From Mycosarcoma maydis (taxonomy: Eukaryota > Basidiomycota > Ustilaginomycetes > Ustilaginales): a DNA stretch of 64,000 nucleotides. Positions within the stretch are counted from its first letter, which is position 1. Every line of letters begins with the position of its first letter. This document shows positions 41,752-52,439 of the stretch, piece after piece. Position numbers and translations under genes: made by a program. The notes beneath the pieces are model-generated. The model made no database searches. It worked only from the letters and a program-made list of their open reading frames with translations, and was not told where the DNA came from. The stretch spans positions 186,001-250,000 of the forward strand of contig NC_026492.1 in NCBI RefSeq assembly GCF_000328475.2, read 5' to 3'.

Positions 41752-42701
41752 ACGGTCGTGATGTAGTAGCGAAGCCTCTTGTTTTTGTGTGTGTATGTAC
41801 GCTTGGATGATGGATCTTGAAGGTGCGCTGGTGTTATGGTGGTGGTGGAAGGACAGAGTGGGCGTTGTGCCTGTCTCGTCTGGTTGTGGATTCCGTGATT
41901 GACAAATGAATCACTGAATGATGCGGATCAGTCACGAGTGTTGTTCTTTTTGTGTGTGTGAGAGAGAGAGAGCGCGCGCCCGTGAATATTCGTGAATAGT
42001 GAGTGAATCACGAATGTTTTGAAATCGAGCCAACCCACAATCACGAATAACCGTGAAATAATCACGAATGAATCACGAATTGTTCATCTCTTATCGGGGA
42101 AAGAGGCACGTCGATTTGACGAAATCGGGCACAGGTGAGTGTTGGTCTGACTGGCGCTCAACACGCAATTTTCTTCCGAGTGTGAGTTTCGAGCCAGCAC
42201 AGCAGCACAGCAACACAGCAGCACAGCAGCGCAACACCGCAACAACGCTGCCTGTAAGCGCCAACGCACACACACACGCGCGCTCCTGGGTGCGTGGTGC
42301 TTGACGGGTGCTTGACGCTCCGTGCTTGGTTGACAGGGCGGCTTTGGGCGCATCCGTCAAGCACAAGCACAAGCGCAAGAACACCACAAGTGAGCCAAGC
42401 ACGAAGCGCTCAACTCGTGACTCAGTCGTGAGTGACCGTTGTGAGTCGTGAGTCGCGAGTCACTCGTTTCACCTCATCACCCTTCTACGCCCACCTCAAC
42501 CGCCAAGCATCTACACATCAGAGCCTCGCACACAAATCACAAGAAGCGTTGTATCTCTGGATTGGTTCGGCTTTGTTCCTCTTTGGTGGCCGCCGCCTTG
42601 CGCTTCTCGACCACGCAAAGTACGCAACGTACGCCTCTCATCGTGTCCAAAAGGCTTGATACTCTGCGCTTCAACGCTTGAGCCCCTATCCTCGCTTCCA
42701 T
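41752..42701. other. Divergent spacer MAD1 / NDR kinase
   Basis: 950 bp. It contains heptamer-family copies at about 41895-42085, GAGAGAGAGAG followed by GCGCGC near 41961-41979, a CAGCA/CAACA-rich stretch at 42195-42245, and GTCGTGAGT variants at 42411-42460. No gene is recognised. Confidence 0.6.
42195..42247. repeat. Imperfect CAGCA/CAACA repeat
   Basis: Iterated CAGCACAGCAACACAGCAG units in a noncoding spacer about 450 bp upstream of the kinase start codon. Confidence 0.75.
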
Positions 42702-44890
42702 ATGGCTCAACGCAACGGTGCGCCCAACCCGGGCCAGTCGCCTCTCCCACAGGCACATGCACTCCCGCAGGTGCAACAGCCCACCAACCAGATGGCCTAT
42801 GGTGCTCAGTACGCTGCTCCCATGGGCTACAACATGAATCTCGCCTCCAACCACGGTCCGGTCGCCTACGGCTTCAGCGCTGCTGGTCAAGGCGGCTTTG
42901 CTCAAAGTCAAGGTTGGTTGTCTTGTTTCCATCTCATTGATCACCCTTTTTATCCACCTTCGCACTCTAACCCTTGATCCTGTTTCTTTGCTTTCATCTC
43001 CTCCTCAAAGCCTACGCACAGCAGGCCTCGGCCGCACACCAGTACCACGCTCCTCCTCATCTGCACGCGCAAATCCACCAGGCTGCTATCGCCGCCCAGG
43101 CACAAGCGCCTCCTTCTCAACTTCAGCACCCCGCCATGTCCCAAGCCGCACACTTACAGCAGCAGCAAATCGCTGCTTCTCAACAGCAAGGTCTTCAAGC
43201 TCCCAACTCTGGCTACATGCAGCGTGCACCCGGTGCTTCGCCCATCAACAGATCCCCGTCTCCTTCCGCTCGTCCCCTTAACGCCGCACCCAGGAGTCCA
43301 CAGCCACACGGTCAAGCTCAAACCTACTCGCAACAACAGCAGCAACAACAACAGCAGCAGCAGCAGCAGCAATTCTACCAACAGCAGCAACAGCAACAAC
43401 AACAGCAACAACAGCAACAACAACAACAGTACACTCAATCTGGCGGCTCCACCTCGCCGAATCCCGCAAACGAGAAGCCCGCGGATTATGTCTACTTTGA
43501 GCGATCCACTAACGGGATGCAAAAATCCACCATCGAGGCTGCCACCGGCGCCAAGCTGAAGCTGGAAAACTTTTACAAGGTCTACGTAGAACAAGCGGTG
43601 GAGCGTATCAAGCGTGCAGCCGAGCTCGAAGACCGACTTACCAACCCGCCCGACGGCGTCCACCTCTCGGACGAGCGCAAAGCACGTCAGCTGGCACAAC
43701 TGGGACGTCGTGAGTCCAACTTTTTGCGCTTGCGAAGGACGCGGCTGGGCTTGGACGACTTCCGGACGGTCAAGGTGATCGGCAAGGGTGCGTTTGGTGA
43801 GGTACGATTGGTGCAAAAGACCGACACGGGCAAGATCTACGCCATGAAGACATTGCGCAAGAGCGAGATGTTCAAGAAGGACCAGCTGGCACATGTGCGC
43901 GCCGAGAGAGACGTGCTCGCCGAGAGCAATTCGCCTTGGGTGGTGCAGCTGTACTACTCGTTCCAGGACACCGCGTATCTGTACCTTCTCATGGAGTTTT
44001 TGCCCGGCGGAGATCTGATGACCATGCTGATCAAGTACGACACGTTTTCCGAAGACGTGACGCGCTTCTACATGGCCGAGTGCGTGCTTGCTCTCGAGGG
44101 CATCCACAAGCTCGGCTTCATCCACCGTGACATCAAACCGGACAACATCCTGATCGACGCCAAGGGTCACATCAAGCTCTCGGATTTCGGCCTGTCGACT
44201 GGCTTCCACAAGCAGCACGATTCGGCGTACTACCAGCGTCTGTTCGAAGGCACCGCGGCGCAGAACCCTGCACAGACCGGTCGGAATTCGGTAGCGGTCA
44301 ACTCGATCAATCTGACGCTATCGTCCAAGGATACGATTGCGACGTGGAAGGCGAACCGAAGAAAGCTGGCCTACTCTACAGTGGGCACGCCGGACTACAT
44401 TGCGCCCGAGATCTTCCTGCAGCAGGGGTACGGAAATGAGTGTGACTGGTGGAGTTTGGGAGCGATTATGTTTGAGTGTCTGTGCGGGTATCCGCCGTTC
44501 TGTTCCGAGAATGCGCACGACACGTACCGCAAGATTCTGGCGTGGAGGGAGACGTTGCAGTTTCCGGATGACATTCATCTGTCGCCCGAGGCGGAAGATA
44601 TGATTCGTAGACTCATCAGTGCTCCTGAGAACCGACTGGGACGCAACAGCGCTAGCGAGATCAAGGGCCATGCGTTTTTTGCCGGCGTCGACTGGGCGAC
44701 GATTCGCCAGATCGACGCTCCGTTTATTCCGCAGTTGAAGAGCATTACTGATACAAGCTACTTCCCCACCGAAGATTACCAGGACGTCCCTGAGACCCCG
44801 GCAGGCGCTGATGTCGGGGTCGGAAGCAAGGACCTCGCCTTCCTCGGCTACACGTATCGCAGGTACGAGAGCAACGAGACTGTCCTCTAG
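42702..44890 (+). CDS. ukc1: NDR/LATS-family kinase (Ukc1/Cbk1/Orb6)
   Basis: AGC kinase of the MOR/RAM pathway that controls polarised growth, cell separation and morphology; the Ustilago maydis member is Ukc1. Two exons: 42702-42912 and 43011-44890, phase 1 junction (CAAG + CC gives Ala). The donor GTTGGT is weak, the acceptor CTCAAAG. 696 residues. The N-terminal ~270 residues are Gln/Pro-rich with two poly-Q runs. The MOB-binding region contains [17 protein letters not shown]. The kinase domain starts near residue 320 (GKGAFGEV), with [15 protein letters not shown], an NDR-type insert between DFG and APE, and the activation segment [14 protein letters not shown]. The hydrophobic motif [10 protein letters not shown] lies near the C-terminus. 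All catalytic and regulatory sites look intact. Confidence 0.94.
43330..43428 (+). repeat. Two CAG/CAA poly-glutamine tracts in ukc1
   Basis: Two mixed CAA/CAG runs separated by a short F-Y interruption encode about 13 and 16 glutamines. Mixed codons suggest selection or age rather than recent pure-triplet expansion. Confidence 0.92.
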
Positions 44891-45168
44891 TGGCACGCCG
44901 CGCGCGCACTTCAATCTCCCCTTTGTCTGCCATCGTAAATGTGAATTGAATCCATCCAGTTAGGCGCATTCCGCACTGCAGTGCGTCACGATTGGTTTGG
45001 GCGAATGGCACATGCGACACAGCCACAGTCAGGCCGACGATACGTAGCAAACATGAGATGATTGAAAAGAGACAAGAATTCCAGATATCGAAATGTGAGA
45101 TGCGATGCAAGGACAGGGTGTGATCGGGATGCAGGGATGTGAAATGAGGAGGGGGGATGCAGGCCAAG

Positions 45169-47250
45169 TTAGAGCAATGTGGAAGCAAGGATGAGCAACG
45201 GAGAGAGGAGCGCCAAGAGCGGGATGGTGCATGTCAACGAGGCGCTCGAGGTGGCCGGGTTCGAGGCAGAGGTGGGTGCACCAGCAGCGCTTGCACGCGT
45301 GCTTGCACCCGCGCTCGATGTACTCGTATTGGACACCGGTGTCGGCGTCATGGCGCTCGCATAGTCGTGCAGGATCATCTCGCTGCCCATCTCGGCGAGG
45401 CCGTAGGTGATGCTCATCAGATGAGCGCTGAAGCTGATTGGTGGCACACTGGCGTCGATCACACGCACGTTCTGTGTGCCGTACACCTTGAGGGATTTAT
45501 CGACGACGCCACCGTATTCTCGCGGGAGCATCGAGCACGTAGACGAAGGGTGGAATTCGGTCCCCACAGTATTGCGGATCCATGTCTCCCACTGTGCGTC
45601 GGAAGCGACGCCCGATCCAGGTGCTGCTTCGGACGACGTAAACGTGGAGAGCGGTGGTGTGGATCCGACGCGACGGGCGAGTTTGAATCCCTCGCGCAGG
45701 ATCGTCATGTCGACCGCATTAGAGAGATAGCCCGGGTCGATTGTCGGGGGAGTAAACGGATTCGTCGAGCTGATGCGAATGCTTCCCCTCGACAACGGAT
45801 GTTGCAGCGCCGCCTGGACCTGGACGCCGCCGAACGAGAGCGCAAACAGCAGCTCGATCGGCCCGATCGACGACGGGAACAGGCGCTCCACCTGTGCCGT
45901 GTAGGTCGCATTGTATCCGGCGCGCACCGCCGCCGGTGCATCGTACGCCGACACGGCGCCATCGCGATCGGTACGCATCTGCTCGACCATCGAGCTCCAC
46001 TCCTGTTGGCCAAAGATGGTCGAGCCCGAGACGTAGGCGATCGCGCTGTTGACGTACGAATCCGTGGCGCGATTGCCTGTCACCGACGTCGGGGGCATGG
46101 TCGCCGAGCTCGACGGGTTGAAGACCACACCAGTGCTCAGATGGTCTTGCAAATGGTAGCCTACACCGGGCAGATCCACGACCTGAGTGATGCCCAAGCT
46201 GCTTAGCAGCGACGCGTCGCCGATACCGCTGAGCTGAAGGATTTGGGGATCGTTGACCGCACCACCGCAGAGGATCACCTCCTTTCTCGCATACACCGGC
46301 TGCGGCGTAGCGCCGCTTGCAGCACTGAACTCTACACCGGAAGCGACGGCGCCGCGCGCATCGGTGGTCGAGTTGAACGTGACTTTAGTGACAAGGTGGC
46401 CGGTCAGAACGTCGAGGTTGGCTCGGTACGTGACGGGATCCAGGTAGGCGGTCCTGGAGAAACTGCGCGTCGAGTTGGTGGGATTGATGTTGCTGGTGGC
46501 CAGAAACGCACCCCAACTCTCGCCGGCGTCGGGATTGGTGGATTGCGCAATGCCGACGTTGTTGGTGGACTGCAGAAATGCGCCCACCTGAGCATACGTG
46601 GTTTGCGGATAGCTGACGTGCAACGGACCGTCGGTTCCATGCGAGCTCGCATCCACCGGTACGCTGAACCTCGACGTGGTGGCCGAGTTGGGTGGCGTAA
46701 ACTTCTCGCTCTTCTTCATGGCATCTAGCATCTTGTCCCACGTCCAGTCCTGCGTGTCGTCGATCAGATCCGCCCAGACATTCTGCTCGATCGAACTGTG
46801 TCGCACGTAATACAGGCCGTTGATCGCCGAGCTCCCACCGAGCACCTTGCCACGAGGCCAAGCGGCGCTTCTCCCGGCGAGGCCCGCCTGGGGCGTAGTG
46901 GACCACTGCCAGTCGTACTGGGTGCCTACGGACGAGTCGTACAGGTTGGCAGCGGGGACGGTGAATTTGGCGTTATCAGCATACCCGGAAGCGCCGGCTT
47001 CGATGACGGCGACCGAGATGTTGGGGTTGGCAGAGAGGCGATTCGCGACGACAAGGCCGGCGAGACCTCCGCCGACGATAATGTAGTCGTACGTGGCACC
47101 AGAGAGCGTGGCGGCGTTGGTGGTGACGGAACGTTTCAAGAGTTGGTAGTCAATAGGAGGTGAGCCAAACGGGATGCTGGTCGAGATGGCGGTGCTGGCT
47201 GCTAGAAGCGTGAGCGCTAGCGTGGCTGTGGAAAGGGGTAATGACCTCAT
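45169..47250 (-). CDS. Secreted GMC oxidoreductase, probably GPI-anchored
   Basis: FAD-dependent glucose-methanol-choline oxidoreductase (aryl-alcohol / glucose oxidase superfamily). 693 residues, no intron. It has a signal peptide (hydrophobic core residues about 4-22) and a dibasic site LLKR at 37-40 suited to Kex2 cleavage. The FAD-binding YDYIIVGGGLAGLVVANRL starts near 54, followed by VIEAG and the GMC signature WPRGKVLGGSSAIN. The catalytic histidine lies in GTEFHPSSTCSM, and the second catalytic position is a histidine in SAHLMSITYGLAEM. The C-terminus is a Ser/Thr/Ala-rich stretch followed by a terminal hydrophobic segment (IPLLALLSPLLILASTLL), the layout of a GPI signal. The substrate cannot be told from sequence. 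The ATG at 47250 gives the signal peptide; an upstream in-frame extension to 47343 lacks one. Confidence 0.9.
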   Translation of the reverse strand: MRSLPLSTATLALTLLAASTAISTSIPFGSPPIDYQLLKRSVTTNAATLSGATYDYIIVGGGLAGLVVANRLSANPNISVAVIEAGASGYADNAKFTVPAANLYDSSVGTQYDWQWSTTPQAGLAGRSAAWPRGKVLGGSSAINGLYYVRHSSIEQNVWADLIDDTQDWTWDKMLDAMKKSEKFTPPNSATTSRFSVPVDASSHGTDGPLHVSYPQTTYAQVGAFLQSTNNVGIAQSTNPDAGESWGAFLATSNINPTNSTRSFSRTAYLDPVTYRANLDVLTGHLVTKVTFNSTTDARGAVASGVEFSAASGATPQPVYARKEVILCGGAVNDPQILQLSGIGDASLLSSLGITQVVDLPGVGYHLQDHLSTGVVFNPSSSATMPPTSVTGNRATDSYVNSAIAYVSGSTIFGQQEWSSMVEQMRTDRDGAVSAYDAPAAVRAGYNATYTAQVERLFPSSIGPIELLFALSFGGVQVQAALQHPLSRGSIRISSTNPFTPPTIDPGYLSNAVDMTILREGFKLARRVGSTPPLSTFTSSEAAPGSGVASDAQWETWIRNTVGTEFHPSSTCSMLPREYGGVVDKSLKVYGTQNVRVIDASVPPISFSAHLMSITYGLAEMGSEMILHDYASAMTPTPVSNTSTSSAGASTRASAAGAPTSASNPATSSASLTCTIPLLALLSPLLILASTLL

Positions 47251-49307
47251 GCTGTGCTGCTGTATGATGGTGGATTCTATGCCAAAGATGGTGAGCGATG
47301 CGGCTGTCGTATACGTGTGACCAAGTCGAAAGCACGATACCAAGCAAATCCACTCGGAGCACCAAGACGAGGGGAAATGCTGACTCTATACGGAGGAGAT
47401 TCTGTCGAGGCAAAAGTGGTTGGTGTGAGGACGAGAAGCAAGTCGCCAAAAGTTGCGCGAGGTACGAGGTACAATATAAGGCCAACCGTGTTTCGACTCG
47501 ATGGACTCCGAGACACGAACTGACCAACTGAAAGAGCGCGCCAAGAAGAAGCGTCAAGGCTGTCGAGGTGCGTGGTCTGCTGAGCCAGAGGATCGACAGA
47601 AACTTGGCGCAACAACAACACAGGCACAGCTGATACTAACTCAAGAGACAACTACAAAATCAACCGCCCATCGGCTTTCACTTTCACTTTCACTTTTTTT
47701 TTTCTTTTTCTTTTTCTTTTTCTGTTTCTATTTCTGTTTCTATTTCTTTTTGTAGCGACTGCCGCGGTAAATCCAGCCGAGAAAGCTCTGCAAGCTTACA
47801 GTATCCAGCGCGACAGTGCGGGTACAGTATATTCAGGACTAGTTATTTGGCGTGTCACTGTAGGCGTAGGATGATTCGACTAAGTTAGAGACTTGCGTGT
47901 GTTGAAGCGAGCTGTGCAAGCCGGCCAGCACTGATCGTCCTTGCAGCATGGCCCCCCTATCGCAGCCCCACATCGACGTCAGGGGCCAGTTCCAATTCGG
48001 ACAGGCGCGAACTCTGTGCACACAATCAGCAGTCAGCCTCCGCCCGGAATCACGATTGGTGGTGCTGACGGATCGTGCGCAGCGTGGATGCTGACGGCGT
48101 GATCCGACCCGAGAACTGGCAGCAGCTGCATGCAAGCCGGACTTGCGACGACAAGACTTGACGTGCTGCGGCAAGTTTGTGGATGGTTGTGTACAGTTGT
48201 GAGGGCCGTCATGCGTCACGATGTGAGTAGGGTGAGTCACGAGTGTGTAGTCAAAAGTGTATGCGTGTGTGTGTGTTTATTCGGTTTCAGATGGTTGCGT
48301 CAGTGGTGACCCTGAAGATCGACATGCAGACACGAGAGCCAAGCCGGAAAAAGTCGCCGAGTGATGCCAAGAAGTCACATCAGCCCCAAACCAGTGAAAA
48401 CCCAGTCGAAGAAACCGAAAAACACGCCAACTCCGTGTCGACGAACACACTTTGGCATTGGAGCCGTCTCTACGCCTTTTTACGCTCGTCTAGCATGTCG
48501 ATCTAGCCGAATAGCCGTCCAGATTCTTGGCGATCATATTCATTTCAAATTTCACGACCGATTAATCGAAAAAAAAAAAACAGTAATAAAATTTAAGCGT
48601 GAAGCATGAAGGCTATCGCCGAGACGAAATTGTGACTGTACGGGACGAGTTTCTTGGAGCCAAGCTTGGAGCCGGCGTTTCCAGAGACGTGCTCTTGCAG
48701 AGCGCCGATGGATGGAATGACGACCACCAACACTCGCGTCTCGAGTTCGACTTGGAGCTTGCACGACGACCTCTGCAAACCGTGAACAGCTTACTCTTCG
48801 GAGCGTTTGGTTTCGGCTTAGCTCGGCAACCAACAAGCACCAAGCACCAAGCACCAAGCACGTCGACGCAGTTCCGATTCCACTAGACACCTAACGACGC
48901 ACGCAACGCAAACCAACGGCACATTCAACACGCTTTCCGCATCTGTCCGACGTCGAGCCCTGCACTCACGCTGCTTCCTCAGGTGTGCCGACTCGCCGTC
49001 GTGCGTGTTGCACAACACTCGGCTTCGCCTCGACGCTTTTTTTTGTTTCCCTCGCGCCATGGCGCGTAGCGCGTAACCAACCTCCTTTCGGTCTTCCTGG
49101 ACACGTGATAGATTCATGTTTCACGATTCTCCTTTCCCGTTTCAAGCTGAGCACATCCTCTCAAAGCACAAGGATCCAAGATTTGCATGTTGCTTGCTCG
49201 CATTCACATTGGTGATTGCAACAGCGTACAGACTCACGAATGCGACCCAATCATGAAACCCGAAGCACCGTGCACTACAACTGTCGGTTGCTAATCCGTG
49301 GCTTCAC
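47251..49307. other. Spacer GMC oxidoreductase / ChAPs gene
   Basis: 2.06 kb, no gene recognised. It holds a TATAAGG/CCTTATATT element near 47473-47480, about 220 bp upstream of the GMC start, which could be its TATA box on the minus strand. Also present are a long pyrimidine tract (47674-47755), an A12 run near 48570-48582, and an AAGCACC heptamer repeat at about 48833-48859. Confidence 0.55.
47674..47755. repeat. Polypyrimidine tract
   Basis: About 80 bases of almost pure T/C on the plus strand: CTTTCA steps, then T runs separated by C, then TTTCTG/TTTCTA steps, ending TTTTTGTAG. It resembles a microsatellite rather than a splice acceptor, as no coding exon follows. Confidence 0.88.
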
Positions 49308-51743
49308 CTAGAAATCGTACCCGGGCACCTTGAACGCCGTAGCATAAGCAAAGTAGTTCTGCATCAACCTTAATATCGCCGGCGGCGGACTCATGGATAC
49401 CAACGTGTAGCTCACTTTGGCCAAGCCCTCGGTCTTGATCAACTTGAACAGGCTCGTCGCCACAGCGCCAGGGAAACTGCCCTCCATGTACCACCGGTGG
49501 TGGTACGCGGTCAACCGAATCGCGGTCCACAGGCTGCGCTGAACGTCCCTCGCTTCCGTGTAGATCTCCAACAGCCGCAGATACGCTTTGGCGCTAAACT
49601 TGACGTCGACGCATCGTTGGAATGCATCGCGCGCTTCCTCTTTGTGCAACAGCCGTAACGCGAGCTCGCCGAGGATCTCCCATTCCGTGCCCGTCTTACG
49701 GTACGCCAAGTTTTGACTCCGGAAATGTGCGATCTCGGCTCGCCAGATTGTGTAGACGCGCAGATCTTCGTACAGAACCATGAACAGGTTGTCCAACCAC
49801 CGTTCGCAAAGTCGTTTGTCCCGGAACGAAAAGCCCGTGTTCTTCTCCTTTTGCCGCGCTTCCGCCATGGCGATCGATGCATCGTGTTCGCCGTTCACAA
49901 TCGGTCCCGCTTTGCCGTTGGCGTTGGCGTTGGCGTGCAAAGCTGCCGACAGATCGCCCGCCATAGTCGCAGCCACAGCCGTGGATGTCGACTCGCTTCG
50001 CTCGTGTCCCGCTGACGCTTGCGCCGGCTTCTCCAGCGGCGGTGGCTCCACCTGGATCGAAGCATGCGCCGAAGCATCCTCGTCGTCTGGCTGATCCGAC
50101 GCGGATACGTTCATCGTCTTCATGTAGTCTTCCAGTTCTTGCTTTTCGCGTTCGTGGTCGGATTCCGTCGAGATCTTGATCATCGGAATCGATTGCGATG
50201 AAGCGTTGGCCGTCGACTGGATGCCCAGCTGCGACGTTAGCGCCTGGTTCGATGGTCGAATCTCGCTGCTGTCCTGTTCATCGTCGCTCTGCTCTGACGA
50301 GTCGTTTGCCTCGGTCTCAACTCCCTCGGTGCCAGCTGCAGCGTTGGACGCTTGCGGTGGAGTCGAAGACGCAATCGCAGGCGAATCGCTAGGCGCAACC
50401 CCACGGATCGAAGCGTCTTCCTCTGCTTGCTCTGCCTGTGTCGCAGCCGCCTTCTGCGCACGGTACTCTTCCTCCATGACAAACACGTTGGAACGGTACC
50501 GCAACAGCTCGTCCCAACCGATCGAGTTGACAAGACGTCCCAGCAGTGCATACGCTTTGGCAAAAGTTCCGCGCAGCGCCGGCGCAGGCAGACGCAGCAA
50601 CGCCACATCCGCCTCGTTGTCGCGCGCACTCTCTTCATCCACCAAGCCGCTCTCAGCGATAAACGTCTTGATGGGCAAGTGGCTTCGTGCTGGCGTAGGC
50701 ATTCGGTGCAGATCGCGTTCGTTGTAGGTAAACATGGGGCACGAATTGAGCGTGTACAACGCCGACTCCCACTGCTCCAAATCAATGTAGCATTCCGTCA
50801 ACTTGGCCCACGTCACAAATTCCGATGGTGCGCAGTTGACCGCTTGCTTAGCCACTTTGAGCGCCCACTCGTATTTGCCCTTGGAACGCAAAAAGTCGAC
50901 TTGGGCGTGCAGCAACGCATACGACTGTGGCGTCTCCCTGATGGCGCTGTGCATGACTTGGACCGCCTTGATTTCTTCGTTCATACCGATGTACGATTGT
51001 GCGACGAGCGCTGCGACTTCTGGTTCTCTCGCCCAGAGCTTTTCAAAGAGGTTGACCGCCTGTTCGTACCTAGACGCTTCGCCGAAATACTTGAGGATAC
51101 CAGCAGTGAGATGATTTGAAACCACGGTAGCAACCTGCACTTCCGGATCAGAGCCTAGTTGCCAACCCTTGAAGAAAAGGTTTTCTGCTGCTTGCAAGAA
51201 GCGATGCTCGGCATCGGGACTCGAGATGGGGTCGAGCTTGCGATAGCCAGCCAGACGGTAATTGGCATCATCCGCATAAAGGATCGAGCGGAGGAGGGCG
51301 GACAAGTAGACCTCTTGCCAGATTTCGGGCGTGGTTTCGTGTCGCTCTCCGCGCAGATCGACGACGTACGCATCGACGCTTCCTGGAATGCGCACCTCCA
51401 CGCGCACGTCAACACGCGAAAACGCGTTGAAGCAACAGTATGCACCGCTCTTGAGCTTGTACGCGGCTTTGCTCGAGAAAAAGCCTGGATTCTGGTCTAG
51501 CTCATACGTGAGGCTGTTGATGTAGGCAGCCAGAGCCGCCGATGAGGACGCATCGACACCAGACACATAGTGATACGAGCCAATGTCGCGCGATCGGGCG
51601 CTTGTGCCTGTAAATTTGATAACGTGGACCAGATCGGGTGGTCCTAGCTCTCGAAATGAAGCGAGCGTCTCTGTTCTCGACAGAAGCGACTCTCCAAGCT
51701 CCACCTCGAAGAACTCGGGCTGAGACAGGAAAGTGTCACCCAT
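49308..51743 (-). CDS. ChAPs-family exomer adaptor (Chs6/Bud7/Bch1)
   Basis: Chs5-Arf1-binding protein: cargo adaptor of exomer, which sorts proteins such as chitin synthase from the trans-Golgi to the plasma membrane. 811 residues from the ATG at 51743, or longer if an extra 5' exon exists. Family blocks seen: LGPPDLVHVIKFTGTS, IGSYHYVSGVDASSSAALAAYI (early), the Arf1-contacting region, then helical TPR-like repeats (KAYLRLLEIYTEARDVQRS and ALKVAKQAVNCAPSEFVTWAKL). A long disordered acidic/Ser insert lies at about residues 420-600. The C-terminus ends KVPGYDF, typical for the family. Upstream of the ATG the frame continues through GFIDTTKLVLNLTHDFGIASAD to an acceptor-like CTCTAG at 51812, so the true start may be in a further exon. 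Confidence 0.88.
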   Translation of the reverse strand: MGDTFLSQPEFFEVELGESLLSRTETLASFRELGPPDLVHVIKFTGTSARSRDIGSYHYVSGVDASSSAALAAYINSLTYELDQNPGFFSSKAAYKLKSGAYCCFNAFSRVDVRVEVRIPGSVDAYVVDLRGERHETTPEIWQEVYLSALLRSILYADDANYRLAGYRKLDPISSPDAEHRFLQAAENLFFKGWQLGSDPEVQVATVVSNHLTAGILKYFGEASRYEQAVNLFEKLWAREPEVAALVAQSYIGMNEEIKAVQVMHSAIRETPQSYALLHAQVDFLRSKGKYEWALKVAKQAVNCAPSEFVTWAKLTECYIDLEQWESALYTLNSCPMFTYNERDLHRMPTPARSHLPIKTFIAESGLVDEESARDNEADVALLRLPAPALRGTFAKAYALLGRLVNSIGWDELLRYRSNVFVMEEEYRAQKAAATQAEQAEEDASIRGVAPSDSPAIASSTPPQASNAAAGTEGVETEANDSSEQSDDEQDSSEIRPSNQALTSQLGIQSTANASSQSIPMIKISTESDHEREKQELEDYMKTMNVSASDQPDDEDASAHASIQVEPPPLEKPAQASAGHERSESTSTAVAATMAGDLSAALHANANANGKAGPIVNGEHDASIAMAEARQKEKNTGFSFRDKRLCERWLDNLFMVLYEDLRVYTIWRAEIAHFRSQNLAYRKTGTEWEILGELALRLLHKEEARDAFQRCVDVKFSAKAYLRLLEIYTEARDVQRSLWTAIRLTAYHHRWYMEGSFPGAVATSLFKLIKTEGLAKVSYTLVSMSPPPAILRLMQNYFAYATAFKVPGYDF

Positions 51744-52056
51744 GATGTCCGCCGATGCTATGCCAAAGTCGTGCGTGAGGTTCAGGACGAGCTTGGTCGT
51801 GTCGATGAATCCTAGAGCCAAGACACTGCGACTACGCTGTTCGGTATGACGTCGTAGGGGGTGTATCCCGAGCTGGCTCTGCCTTTGTACTCGTCGATGA
51901 GGATGATGGCAGTCGAGTAAGCAGTTTCGACCAGGATTCGTGATTGACAGCGCGCGACTTTGCTTCCGTGTTGCTCGCCGAGACAACCGTGCGAAACTTA
52001 CGACTGGTGACTGTGACTTTCGTCCTTGGCTGGCTGGTGCGCGTGCACGTCTCACA

Positions 52057-52102
52057 CATTCGTGATTTGTGATTCACGATTTCACGATTCGTGATTTGTG
52101 AC
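52057..52102. repeat. Heptamer array
   Basis: Alternating ATTCGTGATT and GATTCACGATT units with a TTGTGATT variant. Confidence 0.85.
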
Positions 52103-52248
52103 TCAAGACTCACGACTCGCAGCTGTGACTGACTGCCTCTGTGCACTCACGACTCGTGACTTGCGAGTTTTCTTCTGGCGTTTCGAGTTTAGGGTTGCAG
52201 CTTGTTAGATTCCGACGATGACAGCTCACGTGACTCGACCGAGTAGCA

Positions 52249-52286
52249 ATCACGAATCACGAATCACGAATCACGAATCGTGAATC
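52249..52286. repeat. ACGAATC heptamer array
   Basis: Four tandem CACGAAT units (complement ATTCGTG) followed by a CGTGAATC unit. About 155 bp upstream of the uS12m start codon. Confidence 0.9.
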
Positions 52287-52439
52287 TTGCGACTTCTTTT
52301 TTCGGTGGATCACGAATGGTCACCAATCACAAATCACGAATGGTGTCTGAAGCCGCCATTCAGTGACGATCACCACCAAGCATTTTAGCACTTTGGATCG
52401 ACGGCTTGTCCTTGTCGTCACATACGCTCTTCTGTCAAC

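Larger units (their letters stand above)
51744..52439. other. Divergent spacer ChAPs / uS12m
   Basis: About 700 bp, including a possible 5' exon or intron of the ChAPs gene at its left end. Heptamer arrays lie at 52057-52102 and 52249-52286, and further single copies at 52308-52345. The uS12m promoter is presumably within the last 100 bp. Confidence 0.55.

Noticed and set aside
43154..44218. Minus-strand open frame (354 codons) with poly-Leu
   Set aside because: Antisense to ukc1; the poly-Leu is the complement of the poly-Q codons.
45157..46206. Long plus-strand open frame (349 codons)
   Set aside because: Antisense to the GMC oxidoreductase; no family resemblance, arises from GC-rich codon use of the real gene.
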